A stretch of 64,000 nucleotides of DNA from Gracilariopsis chorda (Eukaryota > Rhodophyta > Florideophyceae > Gracilariales > Gracilariaceae). A model generated the notes under the pieces. That model saw only the letters and a program-made list of their open reading frames with translations, searched no databases and was not told where the DNA came from. Each line of letters starts with the position of its first letter. The stretch's first letter is position 1. Location: the NCBI GenBank assembly GCA_003194525.1, contig NBIV01000021.1:62001-126000 (forward strand), given 5' to 3'. This document shows positions 38,911-49,558 of this stretch, one piece after another. Position numbers and translations under genes: made by a program.

Positions 38911-41118
38911 ATGGTCTCTAGCGTGGCCTTCTGCTGCGCGCCCGCGCTGCCTCTGTGCAAGCCCTCGTCGTCGTCGTCGTCCCCGTCCCCGTCCCCGTCC
39001 CCGTCCCCGTCCCCGTCCCCGTCGCGCGTGCGTCCCCGTCCAGTGGCCCCGCGTCTCGCCGTGTCCCCGCCGCAGCCGCCGGAAACGCGCGTCCGTCCGC
39101 AGACCTATCCGCCCTCCGTCACCCCGTACCCGCGCCCCGTCGGCACCCCCGGTCGTCAGGCCGACAAGGTCCGCGCTCTCAGCAGCATCCCGCAGCTCAT
39201 CCACGTGCTCGCCGAGCCGCCCACCGCCGACAACCTTGCCGTCGTGGACGAGCGTCACTCCCCTCCGCAGCAGCTCACTTTCGCCCAGCTCAACGAGCAG
39301 ATCAATTGCTGCACCGCCGGATTACGACTTCTGGGATTGCGACCGCGCTGCAACGTTGCATTCTTCTCGGAGAACTCAGCCCGATGGTGCATTCTCGATC
39401 ATGCCATCATGTCCGCTGGCGCTGCCGCCGCCGTGCGCGGCGTCTCAGCACCCCCCCATGAGCTCGTCTTTATTCTAGAGCACTCCGAAAGCAAGGTGCT
39501 TTTCGTGGAGAACCTTGCTGTGCTCAAGACCCTTCTTTCCGCGGGCGTCGATTTCAGCGCCCTGCACTTCGTCGTGCTGCTATTTGGCCATGCCCAACCT
39601 GCGAAGCACCTCGTCAGCGCCGTTCCAATCTACTCGTACGAAGATGTGCTCAATCTGGGAGCCAATTACACCTCGGACCTCGTCAAACCCCTTGCTGAAA
39701 GAACCGACATTGCCACCCTGTTGTACACTTCCGGTACCACTGGAAATCCGAAAGGCGTCGTTCTAACCCATGCAAATATCCTATCCCAGCTCGAAGACGT
39801 TTCGCTCGGAGCCTTTGATCCCACTCCAGGTGAGACCTTCCTTTCCATCCTACCATGCTGGCATGTATTCGAACGCACGGCCGAGTATTGGTGTCATAGC
39901 AAAGGCGTCAAAACCGTTTACTCCAACAAGCGTCATTTTAGGGATGATCTCCAGAAGCACCAACCACACATGCTCATCGCTGTTCCTCGAGTATTTGAAA
40001 GTCTTCATTCCGCCGTCATGCAGAAGATCCGCCATGCATCTGCAACACGACAGGCTCTCTTCTCCCTCTTCATGGGTATTAGCATGGCCTACATCAGCGC
40101 CCGCCGCCGCCTCAGGAGTCAGCATATCCACGCCGCTCCGCTCTCCAGCACATTTGAAAAGGCGCTTTGTGCCATACAATTCACCCTGCTCACCCCGCTC
40201 TATGCGCTCGCCAATTTGCTTATATGGCGTAAGATTCGCGATGGATTTGGAGGCAGATTGCGTATTTGTCTGTCAGGCGGCGGCAGTCTTGCTGGTTTTC
40301 TTGAGGACTTTTTCGAATGTGTTGGCATTGATATCTGCATTGGGTATGGCATGACGGAGACGTCCCCCGTTATCGCAAACAGGTTTGGGGAGCACAACGT
40401 GCGCGGATCGACGGGCACAGAGCTGCCCAGAGCATATGTAAAGCTGGTAGATATGGAAACGGGAGAACCAGTTCCGTTTGGAAAGCAAGGGCGCCTTTGT
40501 GTCAAGGGTTCGTATGTGTTTTCCAAGTACTGGAAGAACCAGGGGGCTACTGCTAAGGCTTTTGATGTGGAGGGCTACTTTGACACTGGAGATCTGGCCT
40601 ACCGCGCGCCGGGAGGTGATATTGTGATTAGCGGGAGAGCAAAAGAGCTCATTGTACTCTCAAACGGGGAAAACATCGAGCCTGCACCAATTGAAGACGT
40701 GATGACCGCGAGTCCGATGATTGACCAGATCATGTTGGTTGGACAGGATGAGAAAGCGCTTGGCGCTCTCATAGTGCCCAATTTGGGGTTGCTGGAATCA
40801 CAGGGTCTGATTGAAGAGGGAACAAAGGATAAGGTGGAAAAGCTGTTGACGGATGAGGTGAAGAATGCTGAAGAGATCAAGAAGATTGAAGATCAACTTG
40901 AACAGTCGGGAGAAGTTGTGCGTACGCTGGAAGCTGAGATCGCAAGCTGTAATCGGCAACGAGTGGCGTACAGTGCTAACGACCGTGTTTCGCATGTGCG
41001 TGTGTTGCTCACTCCGTTCTCTGTTGAGAATGGGATGATGACGCAAACACTGAAGCTGAAGAAGAACATTGTGTCGGAAAGATATGCAAAGGAGATTGAG
41101 GCGATGTATAGAGTATAG
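38911..41118 (+). CDS. plastid long-chain acyl-CoA / acyl-ACP synthetase
   Basis: 735 residues from the ATG at 38911 (ACCATGG). It activates fatty acids via an acyl-adenylate, using ATP. The N-terminal 60 residues are a Ser/Pro-rich leader of transit-peptide type, lengthened by a CCCCGT microsatellite that codes Ser-Pro repeats. AMP-binding motifs are intact: LLYTSGTTGNPKGVVLTHAN (268-287), GYGMTETSP (476-484), YFDTGDLAYR and ISGRAKELIVLSNGENIEP (554-589). The C-terminal lysine region is KLKKNI. The linker helices and the RVFESLHSAV/IRDGFGGRLR pattern are those of plant AAE15/16 and cyanobacterial acyl-ACP synthetases. It probably recycles free fatty acids in the plastid. It is divergent from the TRPC4AP-like gene. 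Confidence 0.88.
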   Translation: MVSSVAFCCAPALPLCKPSSSSSSPSPSPSPSPSPSPSRVRPRPVAPRLAVSPPQPPETRVRPQTYPPSVTPYPRPVGTPGRQADKVRALSSIPQLIHVLAEPPTADNLAVVDERHSPPQQLTFAQLNEQINCCTAGLRLLGLRPRCNVAFFSENSARWCILDHAIMSAGAAAAVRGVSAPPHELVFILEHSESKVLFVENLAVLKTLLSAGVDFSALHFVVLLFGHAQPAKHLVSAVPIYSYEDVLNLGANYTSDLVKPLAERTDIATLLYTSGTTGNPKGVVLTHANILSQLEDVSLGAFDPTPGETFLSILPCWHVFERTAEYWCHSKGVKTVYSNKRHFRDDLQKHQPHMLIAVPRVFESLHSAVMQKIRHASATRQALFSLFMGISMAYISARRRLRSQHIHAAPLSSTFEKALCAIQFTLLTPLYALANLLIWRKIRDGFGGRLRICLSGGGSLAGFLEDFFECVGIDICIGYGMTETSPVIANRFGEHNVRGSTGTELPRAYVKLVDMETGEPVPFGKQGRLCVKGSYVFSKYWKNQGATAKAFDVEGYFDTGDLAYRAPGGDIVISGRAKELIVLSNGENIEPAPIEDVMTASPMIDQIMLVGQDEKALGALIVPNLGLLESQGLIEEGTKDKVEKLLTDEVKNAEEIKKIEDQLEQSGEVVRTLEAEIASCNRQRVAYSANDRVSHVRVLLTPFSVENGMMTQTLKLKKNIVSERYAKEIEAMYRV
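38965..39023. repeat. TCG and CCCCGT microsatellites inside the synthetase leader
   Basis: (TCG)n is followed by about seven copies of CCCCGT. Both are in frame and code poly-Ser and Ser-Pro in the putative transit peptide. Confidence 0.9.
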
Positions 41119-41527
41119 AGAAGACACATGAGTTGTACTTTTTGAGGTAAAGGCAAAAAGATGACTGGTTTTCTACGCTTGTGCTTTCCATGGATTACGC
41201 AACGTCGCCGACCCTCGTATGTTCCAGGAGCAGGTAGTGAGACGTGGTCGAAGCAGGGAGCGAAATAGTCGCAAGGGAGTCACAGCGCATGGCGATCGTT
41301 CGCGAAGTTCTAGCTACGCAAATCGCAATGCAATAAGGCTCAGTGCATCTACCTTCGGTAACTTTGCTTACATTCTGAGACTGCCGCACACTCAAGTTGG
41401 CCGACAATCTACGTGGGCACGTTTAAACGAAAGCGCACGCGCAAAAGGCGAACAAAGACATGGAGACAGAGCGAGAGACAAGCAAGGCGGCATTTGCGAA
41501 TAGCAAAAAGCAAGAAAGAAAAGATTG
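41119..41527. other. 3' flanks of convergent synthetase and ChaN genes
   Basis: About 0.4 kb of untranslated sequence between two converging genes. Nothing else is supported. Confidence 0.5.
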
Positions 41528-42766
41528 TTATGAACTAGTTAGACGCTCTATCGGAGGCAAAAGCGTTTTGCGAATCTGTCGTCTCGGCTTGGCATCAGCA
41601 GCTGAACTGAACCACAAGAAGTCAGCAATAGGCACCGGAATATCACCGACAGGCATTTCAAGTTTGAGACTGCCGTCGGTGGTATCGTACGCATCGGCAG
41701 GTCCAGGGTTGAGCATGACAGTTCTCAGGAGCGGGTCAGCCACTTCTGGCATGGGCTCATTGACTGTAGTTTGATTGTGTTTATCGCGTAGTCTCGTTCT
41801 CTCCGCGAACAACTGTCTTCTGACACGTCCCGTGACGCCGTATTCGAACTTGACGTGGTCGGCTCCTAGGAGACAGATGAGCGTGCCGTCATTAGCGAGC
41901 ACATGTCGCACAGCCCTTGTAGCCATGGCCTCGTCGCGGAACATCCTACTGGTAAAGTAGGTATTGAAATTAGTAGTTTCATTAAGCAGACCCAGCTTGT
42001 AATGGGCGGCATAGCTGGGGGTGATGCATTCATTGACATATGTTTTAAAGCCGGATTCACGCATCATGTCCGCGAAGACAACGGCATCGCCAACATGGGT
42101 GCGCATTTCCAGCCCCGATAGATTGGTAATGCCGCCTTCCTCGCGAAGCTTGTTGAGCGTTTCAGAGTTTATGGAAAGGGCGATAAGGGGGATTTTAAAG
42201 CGTCTGCATGCTCGAAGGACGGGCAGATAAAGCTCGTACGGCCACACCCATCGTGTTTCCCACTCGGTTGCAAAGTACAGATCTAACTCTGAAAGCTGCC
42301 CCGCTACATACTTATCCAAGGCGGGTTGAAACTTCTGCTGGACCATTTCGAGCGCTACGGCAACCGGTCTTGACGATGTGGAATGCAGCGTTGAAATGAT
42401 TCGAGCCTGCAAGGTATGGTCCACCAACGAGTTATGATGCTCTCCCAGAAAGACGACATCAGCCGTTGCGCAGCTTTGCACGGCGCTTTCAAAGTGAACG
42501 GGCAGCAGGTTAACGTCTGCAATAGTAGTGGGCAGCACTGAGAAGACGGTGGAGGCGGTTTGTTGAGAGGAGGTGGATTGGGGTGGAGAAGCAAAGGGCC
42601 AAAAGGCTTGCGCGGGCGGGAGGAGAGGCGCCGTTGCGGCCAGGGCTGCGGTTTGTAAAAGGCGACGACGAGAGGGACGTATCGAACATGTCGGGGGGCG
42701 CGGGCGACGGTGACGCGGACGCGCGCGGGGCGGTAGCGCGTGCTGCGGGACGAAGGCGGCTGCCAT
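41528..42766 (-). CDS. ChaN-like (DUF399) protein, Tat-targeted to the thylakoid lumen
   Basis: 412 residues from the ATG at 42766. The N-terminus combines an Arg/Pro/Ser-rich stroma-targeting part with a twin-arginine lumenal signal, SRRRLLQTAALAATAPLLPP, ending AQA-FW (cleavage near 54). The mature part has the ChaN fold motifs: DVVFLGEHHNSLVDHTLQA with E109 and H110, ALEMVQ, and LLGADHVKFEYGVTGRV near the end. Bacterial ChaN binds haem. Plastid relatives are little studied, so haem or iron handling in the lumen is inference. It is a single exon and converges with the acyl synthetase. Confidence 0.85.
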   Translation of the reverse strand: MAAAFVPQHALPPRARPRHRRPRPPTCSIRPSRRRLLQTAALAATAPLLPPAQAFWPFASPPQSTSSQQTASTVFSVLPTTIADVNLLPVHFESAVQSCATADVVFLGEHHNSLVDHTLQARIISTLHSTSSRPVAVALEMVQQKFQPALDKYVAGQLSELDLYFATEWETRWVWPYELYLPVLRACRRFKIPLIALSINSETLNKLREEGGITNLSGLEMRTHVGDAVVFADMMRESGFKTYVNECITPSYAAHYKLGLLNETTNFNTYFTSRMFRDEAMATRAVRHVLANDGTLICLLGADHVKFEYGVTGRVRRQLFAERTRLRDKHNQTTVNEPMPEVADPLLRTVMLNPGPADAYDTTDGSLKLEMPVGDIPVPIADFLWFSSAADAKPRRQIRKTLLPPIERLTSS

Positions 42767-45091
42767 CGGAGCGTTGGAGCGGGTGGCGGCGGGTGAGCGG
42801 ATGGAGATTGGGCGGAGGTGACGCCGCTCGGTGATGTGCGTCTGCAGACTGTGCGGAGGGTGGGTTGCGCGGAAGCGTGAGATTGAGCGTGTGGGTTGGC
42901 GCGCTCTGCGAGCGTGTGAGAGGGCGACAAGTACGACGGAGGCGAGATGACTCGCTGTGGACGCGCCAAGTGGACGGCGTCCATTTCGGGCTGGTCGGGC
43001 ACACACACACACTTGTCCGAACGCAGTGGGCACACACGACGGGTGGGGAGTGGAAGAGCGTAGCAAACGGCGGCGGGAATAAAAGCAGGTCTGCGCGGTG
43101 GACACGTGGCACTGCTGGAATAAAGAGACGTTGCGCACTGTGTCTTTTTGCGCGCAGCGTGACTTGGACACCACAAGGCGGCATGGCAGGCGTGAATGTA
43201 CAAAGGTACAGCAATACGCGTCATGGCGTGTTGCACGCATGCATTCGCAGATGGTCTTTTTTTTGTTGCTAAAGTTTTATAACCCCCCTCGTTGGTGGCC
43301 ACCGCGACTGTTCCAGATGGATGCAAGATAGCGTGTTCTGTACGGTACCGATATGGACGCATGCACGGTTGCACCCAACGACGCGTATGTTCATGCACGG
43401 GGGCAAGAGCTTAAATGAGTACACAGCTCGGCGGCGTCCAAGTGCGCATATCATACCCGGCGCATTAAACAAGTGCTGCGACGTTTTCATGCGGAAGAAA
43501 GTGCGAACAGCAATTGTTCGGTTCACTGCATCGTTCAATGCAGCGCATCAACAACTGCCTGCAGAGCTGTTCCCCAGAGCATCTGATAACGGGGCAACTA
43601 TTTGCGCGATGCGGTGCACATGCTCGGTGCGGCGCTCCAGGAGGGCTAAAACGCTGACAGCGTTGTCGCCAGTAGCCGTGCAGCGCTGAGCATGGTAGCA
43701 AGCAACGCGGCGCGCTGCTCCAATCGGCAGCTGCTGCCGTGTGTTTAATGTGTGCGCAAGCGTGACACAGCCGTGTTTTCATTCTGGCGCGCAACTTTTT
43801 TTGGGCGCTTTAGCACGCTGTTCGATATTTGCGCAGTGGTGCGTTTTTTGGGCGGGGCGCATCCACGTCACTTGGAAAGCAAGGATTCTGTTTGCTTGTT
43901 TGCGTGCAATGAAAGTTGTGCTTGCAAAGCGGCACTTTTTCTGTTTCAGACTCACACTTGTTTTCTTTTCGCCGGCTGTGGGTGACGTCAGGGCCGTTTT
44001 GGTTGGTGCGCTCACCATTAGCCACGCCAACCAAAACGCGCCGTCGATTACAATTCTCATGAGAGCACAAACGGCACATCGTCGTGCTCGTGCTCTCATG
44101 AAAATTGTCAAGCTCGGCGGAAGGGCTCCAAACTGGCAGGGCGACCGTAGCACGTGTCTGGACAACTGATCACGCTGGGTGCTATGTAATTAGTGCAGCC
44201 GACGAGAAAGAGTGAAGGGCTGTGCGGGTGTGGAGCGCCACGAAACAAGCCATTCAAGCTAAGTCAACGTGAGGCTGTGACCCTTTCCTCGTCGCACAAA
44301 TGGCGCGTGCGGAGAAATGATGTCTTTTATCGACGGAGGCGTTTGCGAAAGTTTGTGCGACGCACAGTTTGTGCAGGAGACGCGCCATGTAGCGTGGTAC
44401 GACGAGGCGACGTGTAGGCAGAGACGGTGCGAAACGGGAGTTGCAAAAAGGTTGAGGAGGAGAGCGCGAATGAAATACGTGTTTGTACGGTTGGCATGCG
44501 TTGCAGTGGAGCGCGTTTTCCACAGCTGGGAGCGAGGGGAACGCGACTTGTAGAACATGTACAGAGTTATGCAGTTTGCTGAACAATTGCAATGTGCAGA
44601 CTGAAGAGAAGCAAAGGCGGCGAGAAGGGCGGTCCGAAACGCACTGCTCTGGATGGCGCTACGTGTACGCATGGGGCACAGAAAGTGGGCGCGCAAAGAT
44701 ACGTGGCGCTGCGTACTGTACGAGAGCGACGGAGGTGCTTTCGTTTGGTGCGCGTTGCATTGGTTGTGTTTGCCATGGGCAACAGCAGTGTAACGATGCA
44801 TGTGAAGTGGCAGTGCAAGCTTGTTTTTTTATTTACAAAATTGGGTGGGCGTCGCCTTTTTTTGGTGCTATGTGCACAGAGATGTTCGGTTGCGGGGGGG
44901 GAGGGGGGGGGAGGGCGCGCCGGTCTGCAAGCAGAGTGCTTCTTTTAGTTGTTGCGGTTCGCAGGGGTGAGTTATGTTGGTCAGCTGCAACGGTAGGTGT
45001 AAACGAGGGCGTGTTAGACGAAGCCAACTCGGAAAAGAAAAGACGGTTTGTACACAAAAAAGAAATGTTATCGGTTGACGGCGCGCCGCGC
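42767..45091. other. gene-poor gap, 2.3 kb
   Basis: The ChaN promoter lies at the left, with a CA run near 42999-43012. The rest has only short frames on both strands. Two hairpins sit side by side at 43995-44107. A G-rich run lies at 44894-44918. Confidence 0.5.
43995..44107. repeat. two adjacent hairpins
   Basis: Hairpin A has arms 43995-44008 (CGTTTTGGTTGGTG) and 44025-44038, with one mismatch. Hairpin B has arms 44051-44068 (CAATTCTCATGAGAGCAC) and 44090-44107, with one mismatch and a 21-base loop. A TGACGTCA palindrome lies just upstream at 43983-43990. Confidence 0.85.
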
Positions 45092-45607
45092 TCACGGCAG
45101 TAGAGCGGAAGCGCACATGTAGGCGGCCACAAACGCAGTAAACAGCAGAGCGAACATGAGCGTGATGGGGTTGGAAAGCAGCCAAGACTGCATCACACAC
45201 TTTTGCAAAGCTTCTTCAGCGGGGCGCTGTGACTGTTGGCAGGCGTCGGCGTTGAGCGTTATTACCACGTGTTGCGGAAGCGGTGTTACAGGGAGAGAAG
45301 CGCTTGCTTGGTAGCTGTTCGCATCGGCCAGTCGGTACACCATTCGTCGAAGCTGGTGCGGTGAGAAGTTTGGCGCGCAGCTGCTCACGTCCAGTTGCAG
45401 AGACGCGAACTGCGACGGCGTGCGCGACGGCGTGCGAGAGGCGCTCTTCGGCTGCACGGGCGACGCTTCGGCGCTGTACACCGGTAGCAAGGGCTCCTTC
45501 ACAGAGCAGGGCGAGTTGGGCATTGAAGCTCGCAAACGCTTTACCAGCTGCTCTGGAAAGGCGAGCATTTCGCGATTGGGCACGATCGAAACAAGCGAGT
45601 TCAACAT
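45092..45607 (-). CDS. tail-anchored membrane protein, unknown function
   Basis: 171 residues from the first ATG at 45607; the frame is open further upstream but without ATG. The cytosolic part is Ser/Pro-rich, then a more ordered stretch (HQLRRMVYRLADANSYQASA; HVVITLNADACQQ). A single C-terminal helix, NPITLMFALLFTAFVAAYMC, ends four or five residues before the stop. That is tail-anchor topology, expected at ER, mitochondrial or plastid envelope membranes. No family is recognised. It shares a 0.37-kb divergent promoter with the SNM1-type nuclease. Confidence 0.55.
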   Translation of the reverse strand: MLNSLVSIVPNREMLAFPEQLVKRLRASMPNSPCSVKEPLLPVYSAEASPVQPKSASRTPSRTPSQFASLQLDVSSCAPNFSPHQLRRMVYRLADANSYQASASLPVTPLPQHVVITLNADACQQSQRPAEEALQKCVMQSWLLSNPITLMFALLFTAFVAAYMCASALLP

Positions 45608-45979
45608 GGCTGGGTTGGCGGCGGTGGGCGACGGGAAGACGTTGTGTGTGGCTTGCGGCGGGGCGGGTGGTGGCGATGGTGAGGACGAGGTGCGCTTCAC
45701 TTTGAGTCGGGGAGGGGGAGGGGGGGGGTGCGACCTTTTGTAGAGCTTTTGTGTGCGTGGCTGCTACAAAAGCGACACGCGGCGGGAAGGCGCGCCGCAC
45801 GCGTGTCGCGCCAAGTGGCGCGCCACCGGCGTGTTTTAAAGCGCGCCGCACTCGCGCCACGCGAGAAAAGTGACGCGCGCTCGCCCAGTCACGCCGACCT
45901 CCGCGTGCGCGCGCGCCGCCGCTTCGTCTCCGCCGCGCGTCGCGGTCGCGCCGCCGCCGTTGCCGCCGCCGCCGCCGCC
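45608..45979. promoter_or_regulatory. bidirectional promoter region, tail-anchored / SNM1 genes
   Basis: A very GC-rich gap with GCGCGCC-type blocks and a G-run at 45713-45728. GCCGCC repeats precede the SNM1 start codon. No TATA box. Confidence 0.4.
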
Positions 45980-46085
45980 ATGCGCAAGTGTCCGCAGTGC
46001 TCGTCGCCCGTGCCGCCGCGTCTGGCCGCGGCGCATTCCGCGCGCTGCCGCGCGCTCTCCGCGCGCTTTCCGGCGCTGAGCGTGC

Positions 46086-46116
<31 letters not shown>

Positions 46117-47484
46117 CGCCTCGCTGCCCGCGCTGCTCGCCGCTCACGGCCTCGTTCACCACCTCGCCGCGCTCCGCTCCGCAAACGTGCACACGATCGA
46201 GCAGCTGTCCGTCGCGCTGCCCGCCCTCCCCCTCCCGCTCGGCGCGCAGCGGAAGCTCCAGGCCCTTTTTCCGCCCCCGCTCTCGCCCGCAGCCAAGCGC
46301 CCTGCCCCTTTCAACTTCCCGCAGCCGCCGCCAAAACGGCCGCCCCTTCGTCCGCCCTCCGCTTCCGCTTCCGCTCCAGGTCTGTGCCGCCGCCCGCTTC
46401 TCACCGCGTTACCGATACCGCTTTTTTCGTCGACGCCTTCAGCTATACACTTCCGCTCAACGCTGTCACATTTCTCACCCACTTTCACGCAGACCATTAC
46501 AGCGGCTTGCCAAAGTCGCTTCCCGCGCAAGCCATCTTGCATTGCACACCGATAACCGCCGCCTTAACGCAGCGTTATCTCAGAGTTCCCTCGCAAAAGC
46601 TACGTCCGCTACAGCTCCAACGTCGCTACGAGCTCGCCGATCCCTTTGGCAAGCGCGCGCACGTATGGCTCTTCGACGCCAATCACTGTCCCGGTGCCGT
46701 CATCCTTCTTTTCTTTGTGCTGCACACCAAGAGATGGACGCTCCACACGGGTGATTTCCGTTACCATGCGCCCCATTTCAACACCTTTGACGCCTTGACA
46801 ACCCTCGTGCAGAGCGCTTCTCTTCACTATTTGCACTTAGATACCACCTACTGTTCACCCAATTATGTGTTCCCCCCGCAACACCAAGTTATTCAAACCG
46901 CCGTTCAGCACGCCATTCAGGAAGATACGCGTACAAAGGGGCAGTGTTTGTTCTTCTTTGGAACCTATTCCATCGGAAAGGAGCGAATATTTATGCACGT
47001 TGCTACCCAGCTTAACCTGCACATATACGCCTCCAAACGCAAAAGAGACATGCTTTCTTTGTTACAAATCCCACATCTTCAATCCAGACTCGTGTCAAAC
47101 CCCCGCAACGCCAGAATTCACCTCGTCGCCATGAACGCGTTGAACCCACCGGCGTTACGAGAGTATCTCAAACGCAATTCTCTCTCGCAACGATTTATTG
47201 GACGAGCACTCATCGTTTGTTTTCGTCCTACTGGGTGGACGTTTAACGCCTCGAGAAGCTCTGCACGATCGGTTCGACCGCATGATAACGCTGTCATGTT
47301 TCAACTGCCATATTCGGAACATTCTAGCTTTGACGAACTTTGCAAGTTTGTGAAATGGCTAAAGCCGCGACGACTTATTCCTATGGTTGGCGCACGTTCG
47401 CCTGAGAAGAGTGAGCAGATGAAGAGTATGTTGGCTCACCGCGATCGTCCGCTTGCGGATCAGTCCGCCGCCGCACCATCATGA
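45980..47484 (+). CDS. SNM1/DCLRE1-type DNA crosslink-repair nuclease; reading frame shifts once
   Basis: About 500 residues in two frames. The first frame (45980 to about 46400) encodes a UBZ4-type ubiquitin-binding finger at the very start (C4-x2-C7-x11-H19-x3-C23). A SAM-like helical domain follows (LPALLAAHGLVHHLAALRSA ... LGAQRKLQALF), then a Pro-rich linker. The second frame (from about 46330) carries the whole metallo-beta-lactamase/beta-CASP nuclease: THFHADH, DANHCPGA, LHTGDFRY, DTTYCSP and YSEHSSFDEL, all metal ligands present. Such 5' exonucleases process interstrand crosslinks. The shift equals one missing base somewhere in 46280-46420. No GT-AG intron of the right phase fits, so it is a real mutation, a non-canonical intron or an assembly error in a GC-rich homopolymer. 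Confidence 0.82.
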
Positions 47485-48729
47485 CAGCTTTGCACTCACT
47501 GCTACATACTGTGCTTTTCGACACTTCCCGAGCTTCTCTGCAGAGGAGCTTCCCGGTTTACTTTGGGAATGAGCGCACCGCAATCACACCGTATTCCGCT
47601 GTAACACGTGGAAAATATTCCTTACCCAATGCTGCGCTAGCTGTTTGGACGTTTTTTCTCAAGCCTCCTCGTTTTGGCTTAACTTACCTGCCCGTATGGC
47701 GTGTTTTAATCTCATTTTAACCCTACTGCCCTTGTCACAGCAGCAATGTGTAGCAGTGTCACCGCAGCTAGAGCCTTGTATCCCTGGTAATATTCACCTG
47801 TACGTTCCTCAAGTGTTTGTGCTTGAACCCGGCTAATCGGTGAAGCGAGATATTATACCCAAGGTTCGACGCGCACGAAGGGTGAGGTCTGTCCTTATAA
47901 CCGTACATGCCGCTGAAAAAGAATGACACCTGCGTGCGAGATGAAGAGCCACGTCCACTTCCCGGAGAAATTAGCTGTCTCACCGTTGTCGCGTTGACGT
48001 GTACATAGGCTGCAATGCAAGTCGTTCTCTCTCCGTCATTCCTTTGTACAGGGTATCATTTTTTCATGCTTGTTACCTCACCGCTTCTTTGTGTTCATCG
48101 TGACTGTCAGACCTGGTCACTCTGTCGGACATGACCACCATTGTTTCTGACATACCGCCAAAACGGTTCAAGTCTCCTCCTGCAAACACGTCTTCTTCCT
48201 ATGCGGTTGTCAAGCACGCTTGCTTCGTAAGGCACAGAATCGAAGTCTGCTCTATTTCTGGGTGTACATGTTGCACGCACGGATAACATTTCCGGTATCG
48301 GCCCGTGTGTCGAGTTTCTACTCAAGCGCTATATGAGACTGGTGGTCAAAGCTCTCTACGCCATATGAACGATGTTCCGGAAGATAAGGATAGGGGACTC
48401 CTCCCTCGTTGGTTGTAGACATTGTTGTCAGCTTGCATGTTGTTCAAGGCTTTGGCGATGTACGGGTGCTAGCTGTCATTGTACTTCTCTCGACTGGGCT
48501 TCTATGAACTGGAGACTGCGTTCAGTATGCAAGTCGTTCAAGAACCTCCTGCGTAACTACAATAACTTCTGAAATGCTAACCCGGGTAGCAACCTAACCC
48601 TTATCTAGCCTTCTACAGTTGTACAAGATTCGAAGAAGTGAACCGTATCAGGGGGGAAAGCTATTCCTTCTTCTTCTTTGCTGCGGGCCCTTGCTGTCTA
48701 ACTACAACATAAGGGTAAAACATATCTGG
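47485..48729. other. 3' flank and gene-poor sequence
   Basis: Begins the AT-richer right-hand compartment. Short frames only; no gene supported. Confidence 0.45.
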
Positions 48730-49330
48730 TTAAAGAAATTTTTCTCTCCGCAGGAAACCAAGGAATTTCTGCGACCACTGTCTAATAATATCCTTGACTG
48801 ACTTTCCCTTTCGCTCGCGCCAACTTGATAAGTATTCTCTCCTGGCATGCTTAGTCAACTGGCACCGGAGCATGTAATGATCAACATCCGTCTTTGCCCT
48901 GCACGGACAGTCTCATAAACAGCATTTTTTCTCGAGGAAGGTTGCTACCGGATGTAGTCTTGACACGTACCCCGTGAAGAATTGTGCTAGTAACACTTCC
49001 GCTGTTCTTGCTTCCGCATCGCACTTCATGAACTCAGGCCATTCTCGTAGAAGACCATGAGTACGTGCAGTCTTCTGTGTTCGTGCTTTTGCATCCAAGA
49101 AGTCTATTGGCACTGCTACCTGAGATGTCGGTGGCAGCTCCAAGCTCGACTTTGCCAAATTGTCCACTCGCTCGTTGCGATCGATTCCAATATGTATCGG
49201 TATCCAGATGATATGATGTGTGCTACTTATCTCGCATATGAGAGAAGTGAGCTCTTGAGCGGTAAAACATTGTCGTCACACATGCAGCTCGCCTTCACGT
49301 GGTGTGTCTGAATCCGAGTCGCGATTAAGC
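48730..49330 (-). pseudogene. LINE-type retrotransposon relic: RNase H tail and zinc knuckle
   Basis: One minus-strand frame reads ELTSLICEISSTHHIIWIPI, then HIGIDRNERVDNLAKSSLEL, the hallmark end of a retrotransposon RNase H. It continues to AEVLLAQFFTGYVSRLHPVA. After an in-frame TGA at 48913-48915 the same frame continues with a zinc knuckle (CPCRAKTDVDHYMLRC). Another TGA interrupts the frame upstream (near 49280). It is a 5'-truncated, dead non-LTR element. Confidence 0.7.
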
Positions 49331-49558
49331 GGCCGGAACGAAATGGGCTCGCACGCGAGTCTTCCACAGAGACCAGGGAATTTAGGGTTGCTGTCAAATC
49401 TATTCCTGTGAAAGCTAGAATGCTACATCAAGGAACTCTCTGGATCCTACTCTGGATGTCCTCTGCTCTACGGCGGTTCCGAGCTAAATGAATCTACCAT
49501 AACGTCGACACTAGCTAGACCCCCGCTTGGATGTCAACTGATTCTAGAGCGATTTCGT

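Noticed and set aside
43741-44169. Plus-strand frame of 142 codons across the twin hairpins
   Set aside because: No ATG in good context, composition without domain, and the DNA is better explained by inverted repeats.
46350-46379. A 30-base GT-AG 'intron' to explain the SNM1 frame change
   Set aside because: It is a multiple of three and so cannot change the frame; it is also too short to be a credible spliceosomal intron.
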